A program made the position numbers and the translations under genes. From the NCBI GenBank assembly GCA_947629035.1, contig CANRCE010000010.1, forward strand, positions 1 through 32,357: DNA of 32,357 nt. The letters are read 5' to 3'. Shown here piece after piece: positions 9,696-18,791 of the stretch. The DNA is from an uncultured Bacilli bacterium (GTDB lineage: Bacteria; Bacillota_I; Bacilli_A; RF39; UBA660). Below the pieces are notes generated by a model, which saw only the letters and a program-made list of their open reading frames with translations, was not told where the DNA came from and did not search any database. How positions within the stretch are numbered: position 1 is the first letter of the stretch; every line of letters begins with the position of its first letter.

Positions 9696-10052
9696 GGGGT
9701 CGCTTTTGGCTTCGACGAGAATATTTTAGCTTAAATTGCAAGTCGTAAATCTTACGTTACAAGATAAAATTAAATATAACTGGAAACAGCTATAAAAATG
9801 CTGTAGCTTATGCTTAATTTTTTAAGATAACTACAGGTTTCTATAATTCTTTGCTTACGAGGATTAATAGAGACTCATAAAGTAAGCTATATTATAAAAT
9901 CCGACTTAATTTTATAAAGAATTCTTTAGTCTAGTAAATATAGTGTTTGTCAATTAATAACTATATTTATGAAATATAATAATTGACTAAACTTGTAGTA
10001 ATTTAAGTAGAGATATTTCCGGACAGGGGTTCGAATCCCCTCGGCTCCACCA
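9696..10052 (+). ncRNA. ssrA: transfer-messenger RNA (tmRNA)
   Basis: GGGGTCGCTTTTGGCTTCGACGAGA at 5' end and GGACAGGGGTTCGAATCCCCTCGGCTCCACCA at 3' end with matching acceptor stem; tag ORF GGA AAC AGC TAT AAA AAT GCT GTA GCT TAT GCT TAA at 9782-9817. Confidence 0.96.
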
Positions 10053-10098
10053 GATTGATGCCAAACTCAAAAAATTTGAGTAAAAATAGATAACGTAC

Positions 10099-10127
10099 TT
10101 GATAAAAGTTCGTTTTTATGTTATAAT
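10099..10127 (+). promoter_or_regulatory. promoter of candidate antisense sRNA
   Basis: TTGATA (10099-10104), 17-nt spacer, TATAAT (10122-10127). Confidence 0.7.
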
Positions 10128-10133
10128 GTATTT

Positions 10134-10245
10134 GTCAAGGAAACTTGCATAAAATAAAAAAGGAACATTCAATATCGCATGTTGAGTGTTGCCATATAAT
10201 GTGCATCACCTAAATCATTGCTGAGTTAGGTGATTCTTTTATTTT
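10134..10245 (+). ncRNA. candidate antitoxin sRNA, antisense to the 3' part of the small toxin transcript
   Basis: promoter at correct distance; 12-bp 5' hairpin (10164-10190); terminator hairpin ATCACCTAA-12nt-TTAGGTGAT followed by TCTTTTATTTT (10205-10245). Confidence 0.6.
10151..10190 (-). terminator. candidate terminator of the minus-strand toxin mRNA
   Basis: minus strand AACACTCAACAT-GCG-ATATTGAATGTT hairpin followed by CCTTTTTTATTTT. Confidence 0.5.
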
Positions 10246-10322
10246 AGGATTACAAATAGTAATACTATAAGTAAAAGGATAATGATAATCAAAAAGAAAA
10301 TTAGAAAATCTTTTTTTGACAT
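10239..10322 (-). CDS. candidate type I toxin, 27-aa hydrophobic peptide MSKKDFLIFFLIIIILLLIVLLFVILK
   Basis: ATG preceded by very strong SD GGAGGGAGGTGATAAG; own promoter upstream; hydrophobic core with Lys at both ends; not in ORF track because of size. Confidence 0.65.
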   Translation of the reverse strand: MSKKDFLIFFLIIIILLLIVLLFVILK

Positions 10323-10384
10323 CTTATCACCTCCCTCCAATTAAGAAGCTCGGCAATCACCCAACTATTAAATGTTCCAAGTTA

Positions 10385-10413
10385 ATTATATCAAACATCT
10401 GTTCTTCGCGCAA
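10385..10413 (-). promoter_or_regulatory. promoter of candidate toxin mRNA
   Basis: minus strand TTGCGC (10408-10413), 17-nt spacer, TATAAT (10385-10390). Confidence 0.6.
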
Positions 10414-10500
10414 TACCTTGATGCAATACTTTTATAAAAATTTATGACAATTTAGAAAACACACTTGCATATTGTCAAAAACAATAAGAAGGTGATGATA

Positions 10501-10578
10501 TTGAAGATATTAAAACATAATATAAATGATAGTGAATTTTATAATTATTATTTGATAGATGACAATAAAAAATTATAA
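10501..10578 (+). CDS. possible 25-aa small ORF (TTG start) MKILKHNINDSEFYNYYLIDDNKKL
   Basis: AAGAAGGTGATGATA-TTG: SD with suitable spacing; no homology recognised. Confidence 0.25.
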   Translation: MKILKHNINDSEFYNYYLIDDNKKL

Positions 10579-10660
10579 TAAATAATTTGCAATCAATCTA
10601 TAATTTGCTTTAACAATTGACTTATTGAACATTTTATTTTACAATATTAATGGTGATAAT

Positions 10661-11392
10661 ATGTTTTTTAGAAAAGCAATTTTACTAATCCATGGTTTTG
10701 CAGGTGGAAGTTATGATTACGGTTATCTAGGTAATGATTTACAACTTTATTTAGATTTCGATGTCTTTACTTTTACTCTACCAGGACATGAAGATAAATC
10801 AATCATTAATAAAGTTACAAGAGAAGATTGGATTAAAGAAGCTGAAATACAAATTGAAAATTTAATTAACCATGGCTATAAAAAAATATATGTAATAGGT
10901 CACAGTATGGGAGGAGTTATCGCTTGCCATCTAGCTAGAAAATATAAAGAAGTTAAAAAACTAATTTTGGCAGCACCAGCTTTTCGCTATTTTTCATTTA
11001 AAGGGGATAAATTTGATTTAATAGGAAGTCTTAAAAAAACACCAGCTGTATTTAAAGACTACAAAACAGATGTCGTTTTATCTAGAATTTTTAAAATGCC
11101 CCTTCCAACAATGCTTGAATTTATGAAATTAGTCGAAGAACATGAAGACGATCCCAAATATATTACCTGCCCTACCCTAATTATTCAAGGATTAAGTGAT
11201 AATATAGTTCCCCTTGATAGTTCCTTATACGTATATAAAAATATTAAATCAAAAGAAAAAATATTAGTTAAGTTTAATGATGTAACTCATGATATTTTTA
11301 GAAGTGAAAGATACAAAGAAATTTTAATAACAGTAACACAATTTTTAAGAAATAAAAATTTTATTTATACAGATAAAATTATAAAAAAATAG
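10661..11392 (+). CDS. alpha/beta hydrolase (carboxylesterase / monoacylglycerol lipase-like)
   Basis: LLIHGFAGGSYDYG, nucleophile elbow GHSMGG, SDNIVPLDSS, THDIFRSERY; start adjusted to the ATG after GGTGATAAT. Confidence 0.88.
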   Translation: MFFRKAILLIHGFAGGSYDYGYLGNDLQLYLDFDVFTFTLPGHEDKSIINKVTREDWIKEAEIQIENLINHGYKKIYVIGHSMGGVIACHLARKYKEVKKLILAAPAFRYFSFKGDKFDLIGSLKKTPAVFKDYKTDVVLSRIFKMPLPTMLEFMKLVEEHEDDPKYITCPTLIIQGLSDNIVPLDSSLYVYKNIKSKEKILVKFNDVTHDIFRSERYKEILITVTQFLRNKNFIYTDKIIKK

Positions 11393-11442
11393 TTTCATAA
11401 TGAACTAATCAAAATAAGATTTTTCATTATGAAACTTTTTTT
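11391..11442. terminator. bidirectional terminator between convergent genes
   Basis: 14-bp stem AGTTTCATAATGAA...TTCATTATGAAACT followed by T-run. Confidence 0.85.
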
Positions 11443-12652
11443 AAAAATTAAACATTAACCATTCTGGTTTCAAAGCTAACAATATTCCAATCATAATTAA
11501 AATAATACCTCCCAATAATTTAGAAAATCTTCCATATTTTGTAGAAAATCCCGTTAATTTTAAAGTACTCATAGCTACAAAGAATACAATTAAATCATCT
11601 AACAAGAAAAATAATATATACAAGAAAATATAAAGAGCATTTTCAAGCGCACTTAAATTATTAAGTGATAAAATTTCAATAAACATAACAGGTAGTCCTG
11701 CTGAACAAGCAAGTTCGATAATATTAACAGATATTGCCAATGTTATAACACCAATTAAAGCTAAAATAAAATTTTTCTCACTAGTAAATTTTTTTATTTT
11801 ATTCAAAATTCTATTTCTTCTACTATCATTAACTACCTCACAACCACCATTTTTCTCTCTTATGAAACTTCTAAGATTAATAATACCTCCAACTAAAGCT
11901 ACAATAGCAATAATAATTCTTATTGCAGTAATTGAAGTTATAACTTTAGCAACATTAAGCCAAGCTAACATAATAAGAAGATAAATAATCGCTGAAGTAA
12001 GAAGAAAAGCAATACCTAAAGTCCACATTTTAGCTTTATCTTTCATTCCTATTAACATACTAATTAAAAAGAGTAATACCCACATCGCACATGGATTAAA
12101 GCCATCAAGTAGTCCAATTACAATAGATACAATAGGTAAAGTTAAATTTTTTGTTTCTATTTCACCAATTAAAGGTATTTTTAATTTATAATTACCATAA
12201 TCATTTAGGTAGTCTTTTAAAGACATTTGATTAGCATTTACTTCATAACTAGGAAGAGGAAGACCAATCATCTGTCCTAATTCATCGATATAACCATATT
12301 GAGAAAAATAATCAATTGTTCCTTTAAATTTCTCTTTACTATCAGTTTGATTATAACCAGCATAAACTTTATTACCAATAATCGTTACTGGAGTACCAGT
12401 TAACATAAAGTCATATAATTCTTCAGCTTCGGCAAGATACTCTTTACCTTTATCAGTACTTATTTCATAACGATATATTTTTATATTATCATATTCATCT
12501 TCCAACTGTTGAAGTAATTTTTCTTCCTTTTTACAATGAGGACAAGTATTGGAATGAAAAAAATAAATATTTACAAGATTCTTCTCATCATCTGCTCTTA
12601 CAATAGGTAGTAACATGAAAAAAGTAATTAATATTAACCAAAGTTTTTTCAT
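11441..12652 (-). CDS. secreted thioredoxin/glutaredoxin-like domain fused to CcdA/DsbD-like membrane domain
   Basis: signal peptide; HSNTCPHCKKEEKLL CxxC; membrane Cys motifs FNPCAMWVLLFLISM and ELACSAGLPVMF. Confidence 0.82.
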   Translation of the reverse strand: MKKLWLILITFFMLLPIVRADDEKNLVNIYFFHSNTCPHCKKEEKLLQQLEDEYDNIKIYRYEISTDKGKEYLAEAEELYDFMLTGTPVTIIGNKVYAGYNQTDSKEKFKGTIDYFSQYGYIDELGQMIGLPLPSYEVNANQMSLKDYLNDYGNYKLKIPLIGEIETKNLTLPIVSIVIGLLDGFNPCAMWVLLFLISMLIGMKDKAKMWTLGIAFLLTSAIIYLLIMLAWLNVAKVITSITAIRIIIAIVALVGGIINLRSFIREKNGGCEVVNDSRRNRILNKIKKFTSEKNFILALIGVITLAISVNIIELACSAGLPVMFIEILSLNNLSALENALYIFLYILFFLLDDLIVFFVAMSTLKLTGFSTKYGRFSKLLGGIILIMIGILLALKPEWLMFNF

Positions 12653-12912
12653 TATTTATACTCCTCTAATTGTTCTTTTAATTTTTTATAAGAATATTCT
12701 CCAATAAATCTCTTTAATTCTTTATTATCTTTATAAATAATTACTTCAGGCAATATCTTTCCAACTTCATATTTATTAACTTCTAAAGTATCAATATCAT
12801 AATCAAATGATTCCATTTTTAAGTCAAATTCCGAATTAATTTTTTCCCAAATAGGATTCATAATTAAACAAGCCGGACACCAAACAGCACTAAATTTATA
12901 AGCCTTTAGCAT
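12652..12912 (-). CDS. small thioredoxin family protein (WCPAC)
   Basis: FSAVWCPACLIMNPIWEKI active site; ILPEVIIYKDNKELKRFIG. Confidence 0.82.
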   Translation of the reverse strand: MLKAYKFSAVWCPACLIMNPIWEKINSEFDLKMESFDYDIDTLEVNKYEVGKILPEVIIYKDNKELKRFIGEYSYKKLKEQLEEYK

Positions 12913-12913
12913 A

Positions 12914-14044
12914 TTAATTCCTCCTTAAATTCAACTTTTGATAAACATTATCAAAAATCTCTAAAAATTTATCTATCTCTTCTTCCGTAGTCAAATAAGA
13001 TAAACTAATACGAAGCGAACTATTAGATATTGTTCTATCTTTACTTAAAGCATAAACAGCATTTGACATACTATCGCTACTAGAACATGCACTTTTAGTA
13101 GATATATATACCTCTTTTTCTGCTAAAGCATGTAAAAAAGTTTCTGGTTTAATATTTTTAATACTAAAGTTAATAGTATGAGCAATCGAATTATTTGTAC
13201 TATTAATATGTATATCAGGATATTCTTTCAATTTATTAATTATTTTTTCATTAAGTCTTAAAACATATTTATAATTTTTATTAACATCAGGAATAATTAA
13301 TTCCAAAGCTTTCATTAAAGACACAATAAGTGCTAAAGGAGGAGTACCACTTCTATATACTGTCGTAGACTTTCCACCGTGAATTAATGGCTCTAATAAA
13401 ACTTTTTCTTTCTTTACTAACATACCAATTCCTTTTAAGCCATATATTTTATGAGCTGAAATACTAGCTAAATCAATATCACTAAAATCAATCTCAATTT
13501 TACCTATCGCTTGAGTACAATCAACATGTAAAAAACATTTCGGATAATCATTTAAAATATTTCTTATTTCCTTTATTGGTTGTCGTAATCCAATTTCACT
13601 ATCTACAGCACAAATACTTACTAAAATTGTATCATCTCGCATTAAACTTCTTAAATGTTCCAAATCAACTTGCCCATCATCCTTTATTTTAACAAAATCA
13701 ACCTCAAAACCCAATTTTGTTAAATAATTAAGAGGCCCTATCACTGATGAATGCTCTAAAAATGTCGTTATTATATGTTTCCCACGATTTTGATACCTTA
13801 AACAAACACCTTTTATTGCTAAATTATTTGATTCACTTGCTCCAGAAGTATAAATTATCTCTTTTTCATCTATTTTCAAAAGCTTTGCAATCTTTTTAGT
13901 AGCATAATCTTCTAATTCTTTAGATTTAACTCCTAATGCATGTAGTGAATTACTATTTCCAACATAATCAAGACAAACTTTATTAAAAGTATCTAAAACT
14001 TGTTTATTTACGGGAGTAGTTGCCGAATAATCTAAATAAATCAT
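12914..14044 (-). CDS. cysteine desulfurase (NifS/IscS-like, class V aminotransferase)
   Basis: MIYLDYSATTPV, SGASESNNLAIKG, SISAHKIYGLKGIGML PLP-Lys region, STKSACSSSDSMSN active Cys loop. Confidence 0.92.
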   Translation of the reverse strand: MIYLDYSATTPVNKQVLDTFNKVCLDYVGNSNSLHALGVKSKELEDYATKKIAKLLKIDEKEIIYTSGASESNNLAIKGVCLRYQNRGKHIITTFLEHSSVIGPLNYLTKLGFEVDFVKIKDDGQVDLEHLRSLMRDDTILVSICAVDSEIGLRQPIKEIRNILNDYPKCFLHVDCTQAIGKIEIDFSDIDLASISAHKIYGLKGIGMLVKKEKVLLEPLIHGGKSTTVYRSGTPPLALIVSLMKALELIIPDVNKNYKYVLRLNEKIINKLKEYPDIHINSTNNSIAHTINFSIKNIKPETFLHALAEKEVYISTKSACSSSDSMSNAVYALSKDRTISNSSLRISLSYLTTEEEIDKFLEIFDNVYQKLNLRRN

Positions 14045-14113
14045 TTTTACCACCAATAATATTTTATCACAAAATAAAAAAATATAAAAGAAAAATATCC
14101 CAAATGGATATTT

Positions 14114-14374
14114 CTAAACAATAAGAACTAAATTTAAAATAAAACCTATTAAAGCACAAATACCAATGTTTTTAGCCTTAGTTGGTGATTGATTTTTATA
14201 ACATAAATATAAAATTAAACCAACTATGGGAATTAACAATCCTAAAATATCTAAAGCAATACTATTTTTATCTTCTGATACTTGTTTTTTTTCTTCTTTT
14301 GCTAACCTAACACCACATTTAGTACATACATTAGCATTTTCATCAACTGGTGCACCACAATTAGGACAAAACAC
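14114..14374 (-). CDS. zinc-ribbon membrane protein
   Basis: MFCPNCGAPVDENANVCTKCG followed by two hydrophobic segments. Confidence 0.8.
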   Translation of the reverse strand: MFCPNCGAPVDENANVCTKCGVRLAKEEKKQVSEDKNSIALDILGLLIPIVGLILYLCYKNQSPTKAKNIGICALIGFILNLVLIV

Positions 14375-14429
14375 ATCTATTATCTCCTAAAATGATAGTA
14401 GCATATTTTAAAAAAATTCTTCAATTACT

Positions 14430-15116
14430 TTACCTACTTTTTATTATTTTCTTAACATGATTGTAAACTTCTTCATTAATTTCTTCACGTGTCTTTATTT
14501 TATTATTCTCTACACAATCTATTTTGAAAAAATTATAAATATCAACTAACTCTAAATACGCTATTTCAGCATTAATTAAATGCTTTTCATCCATCTCATG
14601 TTGATCAGAATCTTCAATTCTATTCTTTTTAAGTTCTAAAGTATAAGTATATGGTATATATAACAAAATAACACCATCAGGTTTTGGAAGTTCCAATAAC
14701 TGAAATTCCAATTTATCTAACCATTTATACATCTCATATCTTTTGTTTTTATCAAATATTTTTCCACCCTGATGAGCCATATTCGATTCTACATATCGAT
14801 CCAAAATAACATTTACTCCCTCATCTAATAAAGAATTTATCTTAAATAAATTATATTTTCTATCTGCAGCATAATACAAAGAGGCTACTTTAGGATCAAC
14901 ATTATTAGCTTTCTCTTCAAACCAACCAGGACAAATATAACTCTTACCCAAATACGGACCGCCAATAATTTTACCCGTTGGAGTATCATACATAGGAAAA
15001 TAAAGTCTCTTTGCTTTAAAACCTTCTTTTTCTAATCTTTCTACTAACATTTTTGTCTGCGTTTCTTTTCCAGAGCAATCTGTTCCTTCGATAACAATTA
15101 ACTTACCTTTTTCCAT
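14430..15116 (-). CDS. tmk: thymidylate (dTMP) kinase
   Basis: P-loop IEGTDCSGKETQT, DRYVESNMAHQGGK, clustered with thyA/folA. Confidence 0.87.
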   Translation of the reverse strand: MEKGKLIVIEGTDCSGKETQTKMLVERLEKEGFKAKRLYFPMYDTPTGKIIGGPYLGKSYICPGWFEEKANNVDPKVASLYYAADRKYNLFKINSLLDEGVNVILDRYVESNMAHQGGKIFDKNKRYEMYKWLDKLEFQLLELPKPDGVILLYIPYTYTLELKKNRIEDSDQHEMDEKHLINAEIAYLELVDIYNFFKIDCVENNKIKTREEINEEVYNHVKKIIKSR

Positions 15117-15618
15117 AATAAACCCGTCCCTTTCTCAAATATTTTACATGATTATATTTAATGCCTTCCTCTTTTTCTTCATCAATTAATATTCTTTTCC
15201 AATCATAAGAATCATAATAAGGAAAAAAAGTATCAGCATCATTACAAACAGCTTGTATTTCTGTTAAATACATTGTATCAGCATAAGGCAAAAATTGTCG
15301 ATAAATTTCTGCTCCTCCAATTATATATAAATCTTCAGAATTATTTTCATTATAAAAATAATTACTTAACACATCTTTTATATTATGATAACAAATAATA
15401 TCACAACAATCTTCTAAATTTTTTTTACTTAAAACAATATTAACCCGACCATCCAATTTTTTAGGTAATGATTCAAATGTCTTTCTTCCCATCAAAATAT
15501 GATGCCCCAAAGTTTTATCTCTAAAAAAATTTAAATCTTTATTAAAATGCCATATTAATTGATTATTTCTTCCCAAAGAATTATCTTTTCCTATCGCAGC
15601 AATCATCTTAATACTCAT
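15103..15618 (-). CDS. folA: dihydrofolate reductase
   Basis: IAAIGKDNSLGRNNQLIWHFNKDLNFFRDKT, HHILMGRKTFESLP, IIGGAEIYRQFLPYADTMYLTEI. Confidence 0.94.
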   Translation of the reverse strand: MSIKMIAAIGKDNSLGRNNQLIWHFNKDLNFFRDKTLGHHILMGRKTFESLPKKLDGRVNIVLSKKNLEDCCDIICYHNIKDVLSNYFYNENNSEDLYIIGGAEIYRQFLPYADTMYLTEIQAVCNDADTFFPYYDSYDWKRILIDEEKEEGIKYNHVKYLRKGRVYYGKR

Positions 15619-15635
15619 ATTATTTACCTCCATTT

Positions 15636-16538
15636 TTATTTTGATATTGGAAATTTTATTGGACCATGATGTTTATAATTCAATACTTTTATATCTTTTA
15701 ATTCTTTTGAATTATCAAAATCTTTAAATTCTTTTATTTCTGGATTTAACCAAAGACTTGGAGCTGGTAAATCCTCTAATTCTTCTCCTCTTCTTATTTG
15801 TTCTTTAATACCCTCAATTTGATTTACATAAATATGAGGATCATTTAAACTCCATCTCATCTTACCTGGCTTATAACCTGTAACATGAGCTATCATATTT
15901 CCTAAAACAGCATATTGCGTTACATTAAAAGGAAGCCCTAGTGGAACATCACACGATCTTTGATGAACCCAAAAATTAATCTTACCATTTAAAACATTCC
16001 ACTCTGTAGACCATACACAAGATGGAAGTACTGCCGTTTTTAAAAATTCATCTTGCCATAAACTTTTTACCATTCTTCTATCAGTAGGATTAGTTCTAAT
16101 AGTATTAATAAGACTATCAATAAACTTATAACGTTTAGCAATATAACCATATGCTGTACCTATTGTATGAGCCATATCTTTACCGAAATCTTTAACAACT
16201 TCTTTTTTTATTAAATTACCATTACCATCAGGTACCATTTGCATAGCCCTCCATTTACCATCTTCCTGTATTTCCCATTCATCCCAAATTTTTACTCCAC
16301 GATTACGTAACCATCTAACATCATTAGATTCAACTTGATAAATCCATAGCATTTCTAAAATGGCTTGTTTATAATATAATTGCTTTGTTGTCAAAAAAGG
16401 GAATTCTTCCCCTAAATCAAATTCTAAATAATAGCCATCTATTTTAATAGCATTAGTTCCAGTTCTATTTTCTACTTCAACACCTTCAGTTAAAATTTTC
16501 TTACACAATTTTAAATATTCTTTATCCCATTTTGACAT
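15636..16538 (-). CDS. thyA: thymidylate synthase
   Basis: ENRTGT, LPSCVWSTEWNVLNGKINFWVHQRSCDVPLGLPFNVTQYAVL, NDPHIYVNQIEGIKEQ. Confidence 0.96.
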   Translation of the reverse strand: MSKWDKEYLKLCKKILTEGVEVENRTGTNAIKIDGYYLEFDLGEEFPFLTTKQLYYKQAILEMLWIYQVESNDVRWLRNRGVKIWDEWEIQEDGKWRAMQMVPDGNGNLIKKEVVKDFGKDMAHTIGTAYGYIAKRYKFIDSLINTIRTNPTDRRMVKSLWQDEFLKTAVLPSCVWSTEWNVLNGKINFWVHQRSCDVPLGLPFNVTQYAVLGNMIAHVTGYKPGKMRWSLNDPHIYVNQIEGIKEQIRRGEELEDLPAPSLWLNPEIKEFKDFDNSKELKDIKVLNYKHHGPIKFPISK

Positions 16539-16673
16539 AAACTACCTCCACTAATATCATACAATTTTTATTATAAATCATCATAATACACGAAAACAAT
16601 ATTTTGACAAAAATTTGACATTTAAATATTGCTATCCATAAATATTAGTATTATAATTAAGTTAGAGGTAAAT

Positions 16674-17321
16674 ATGAATTTAGTTTATTATTATATTTTA
16701 TTTTTTTTAATTTATTCTATTTTAGGCTGGATGTTAGAAGTCATTTGTATGTTTTTTAATCTAAAAAAATTTGTAAATCGTGGATTTTTAATTGGACCAT
16801 ATTGCCCAATTTATGGCTTTTGTTCCATAATTATGATTCTTTACTTAAGTAAATATAAAGATGACATCATTGCTGTTTTCTTCCTAGCAAGTATTATTTG
16901 CGCTATTATTGAATATGTCATAAGTTATCTCATGGAAAAAATATTTAAAGTAAGATGGTGGGATTATTCACATATGAAATTTAATTTAAATGGAAGAGTA
17001 TGCCTTAGTAACACTATTGGCTTTGGTATTCTAGGAGTTATAATCGTTTATTTAGTAAATCCCTTTATAACAAAAATAATTTTAAATTTTAATATTAATA
17101 TTGTTATTATTATTGATATTATCTTCATTATAATTATTACCATTGATTTAATATTATCTCTATTGATAACTAGTAAATTAACCAAAAACATTAACAATAT
17201 AGAAAAAGATATTACCTATAATCGTAATAAAAAAATAAATAGCATTATTAGAAATAAATTTTTTGAATTTCGTCTTATAAAAGCTTTCCCCATATTAAAA
17301 AATAAAAACATAAAGAACTAA
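16674..17321 (+). CDS. membrane protein of the PF06541 (ABC_trans_CmpB / putative ABC permease) type
   Basis: YSILGWMLEVICMFFNLKKFVNRGFLIGPYCPIYGFCSI, RWWDYSHMKFNLNGRVCLSNTIGFGILG. Confidence 0.8.
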   Translation: MNLVYYYILFFLIYSILGWMLEVICMFFNLKKFVNRGFLIGPYCPIYGFCSIIMILYLSKYKDDIIAVFFLASIICAIIEYVISYLMEKIFKVRWWDYSHMKFNLNGRVCLSNTIGFGILGVIIVYLVNPFITKIILNFNINIVIIIDIIFIIIITIDLILSLLITSKLTKNINNIEKDITYNRNKKINSIIRNKFFEFRLIKAFPILKNKNIKN

Positions 17322-17341
17322 TTAAAATTCTTATATGTTTT

Positions 17342-18148
17342 TTATTTATCCAATTTATATGAAACAATAAAACCTAAAATAAATAAAATAATACCTAAAA
17401 AAATATCCATCAAATAAATTCTTGCATTAAAAGTTCTTATTATTAGTAAAATAATACTTGCTAAAGTTACTCCAAAAATAAAAGCATAAGTTTTATCGTA
17501 ATATTTTCTTAATAAAAAATTCATAAGTAATGATATCAAAATTAATCCTAATATTAAACCTAAAGTAAATGGCAATAATATAGATATATTAGCAATTATA
17601 TAAGATATACTACTTAAATTACCAATCATTTCAATAACTAGTTTATATATTCCAATCATCATCAATAAAGCTGTACTACTAACTCCCGGTATAACCGTAC
17701 CTATAGCTTCAAGTATTCCCGAAATAAAAAAGATAATATTATCAAGAAAATTATTTCTCAAAACATATTGATAATTAGCGCTAGGTATAGCTAAAATTAT
17801 TATAAAAATAAAGGATAATATTGTAATATAAATATTTTTTTTCTTTACATTTTTACTAATATGAACTAACCCACCAACAATAAGTCCAATAAAGAAAAAC
17901 ATCGTTATAACATAATAATTATTCAAAGCATAATTTATAACTTTACTAAAAACTAAAATTGCAAAAATTACTCCTATAGCTAAACTTGACAACAATTTAA
18001 TATTTTCTTTCATATTATCAAAAAAACCAGTTATAGCTAAAAGTGCCTTATCATATACCCCAAGCATCATAGCTAGCAAAGCTCCACTTACACCTGGTAT
18101 AATTTTTCCAATACCTATTATAAATCCTTTAAATATATTTTTTAACAT
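17342..18148 (-). CDS. DUF368 family membrane protein (family implicated in undecaprenyl-phosphate translocation)
   Basis: FKGFIIGIGKIIPGVSGALLAMMLGVYDKAL and second half GILEAIGTVIPGVSSTALLMMIGIYKLVIE. Confidence 0.85.
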   Translation of the reverse strand: MLKNIFKGFIIGIGKIIPGVSGALLAMMLGVYDKALLAITGFFDNMKENIKLLSSLAIGVIFAILVFSKVINYALNNYYVITMFFFIGLIVGGLVHISKNVKKKNIYITILSFIFIIILAIPSANYQYVLRNNFLDNIIFFISGILEAIGTVIPGVSSTALLMMIGIYKLVIEMIGNLSSISYIIANISILLPFTLGLILGLILISLLMNFLLRKYYDKTYAFIFGVTLASIILLIIRTFNARIYLMDIFLGIILFILGFIVSYKLDK

Positions 18149-18157
18149 TAAAATCTC

Positions 18158-18736
18158 CTATAAAGTTGATATAAATTTATTAATTATTTTTAATTGCTTT
18201 AATGGTATAAACAAAATACTACCTAAAAGCGCACATATCATATCTTTCATTGTATCATTTACTCCAGTTGTTAGTACTTTTTGAGTATCTGATCCACAAA
18301 GATTATCGATACTAAACTCTATAATTTCCCAAAATGTAGCAATCATTAAAGTAAAAGCAATCATATATATAATATTAAATAAAACATTTTTATTATCATA
18401 AACTTTAAATTTTTTTAATACTAAAATTGCTAGTAAAGCTGATAATATTCCTGATAGAAAATGATTAAATGAATCAAACCAATAAATTTTACCATAAAAC
18501 TTCATAACACTTCCTAAAACATAAGCTAAAATAATAAAGATAAGATATATCGTTTCAATACTCTCATTTATATTAAATTTAAAAAATTTTCTGAGTATTT
18601 TAGGTATAAATAATATTGGTATTAATCCTATATATAACAATATATCAGTTATAATTTTATAACCATATGTAAAATATTGATACAATGATAATAAAATAGC
18701 TATAAGTATTAAAATATAATTTATAATTTTTTTCAT
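18158..18736 (-). CDS. membrane protein, YjdF/DUF2238-like
   Basis: KIYWFDSFNHFLSGILSALLAILVLKKF; TFWEIIEFSIDNLCGSDTQK. Confidence 0.65.
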   Translation of the reverse strand: MKKIINYILILIAILLSLYQYFTYGYKIITDILLYIGLIPILFIPKILRKFFKFNINESIETIYLIFIILAYVLGSVMKFYGKIYWFDSFNHFLSGILSALLAILVLKKFKVYDNKNVLFNIIYMIAFTLMIATFWEIIEFSIDNLCGSDTQKVLTTGVNDTMKDMICALLGSILFIPLKQLKIINKFISTL

Positions 18737-18791
18737 AATTTATTAGTCCTTTCGATTATATTATAATAAAAATGATTCATAATTACAAGTA

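Noticed and set aside
10065-10081. Strong terminator directly after ssrA (ACTCAAA...TTTGAGT)
   Set aside because: Short stem and not followed by a T-run on the plus strand; termination there is uncertain, so not listed as a feature.
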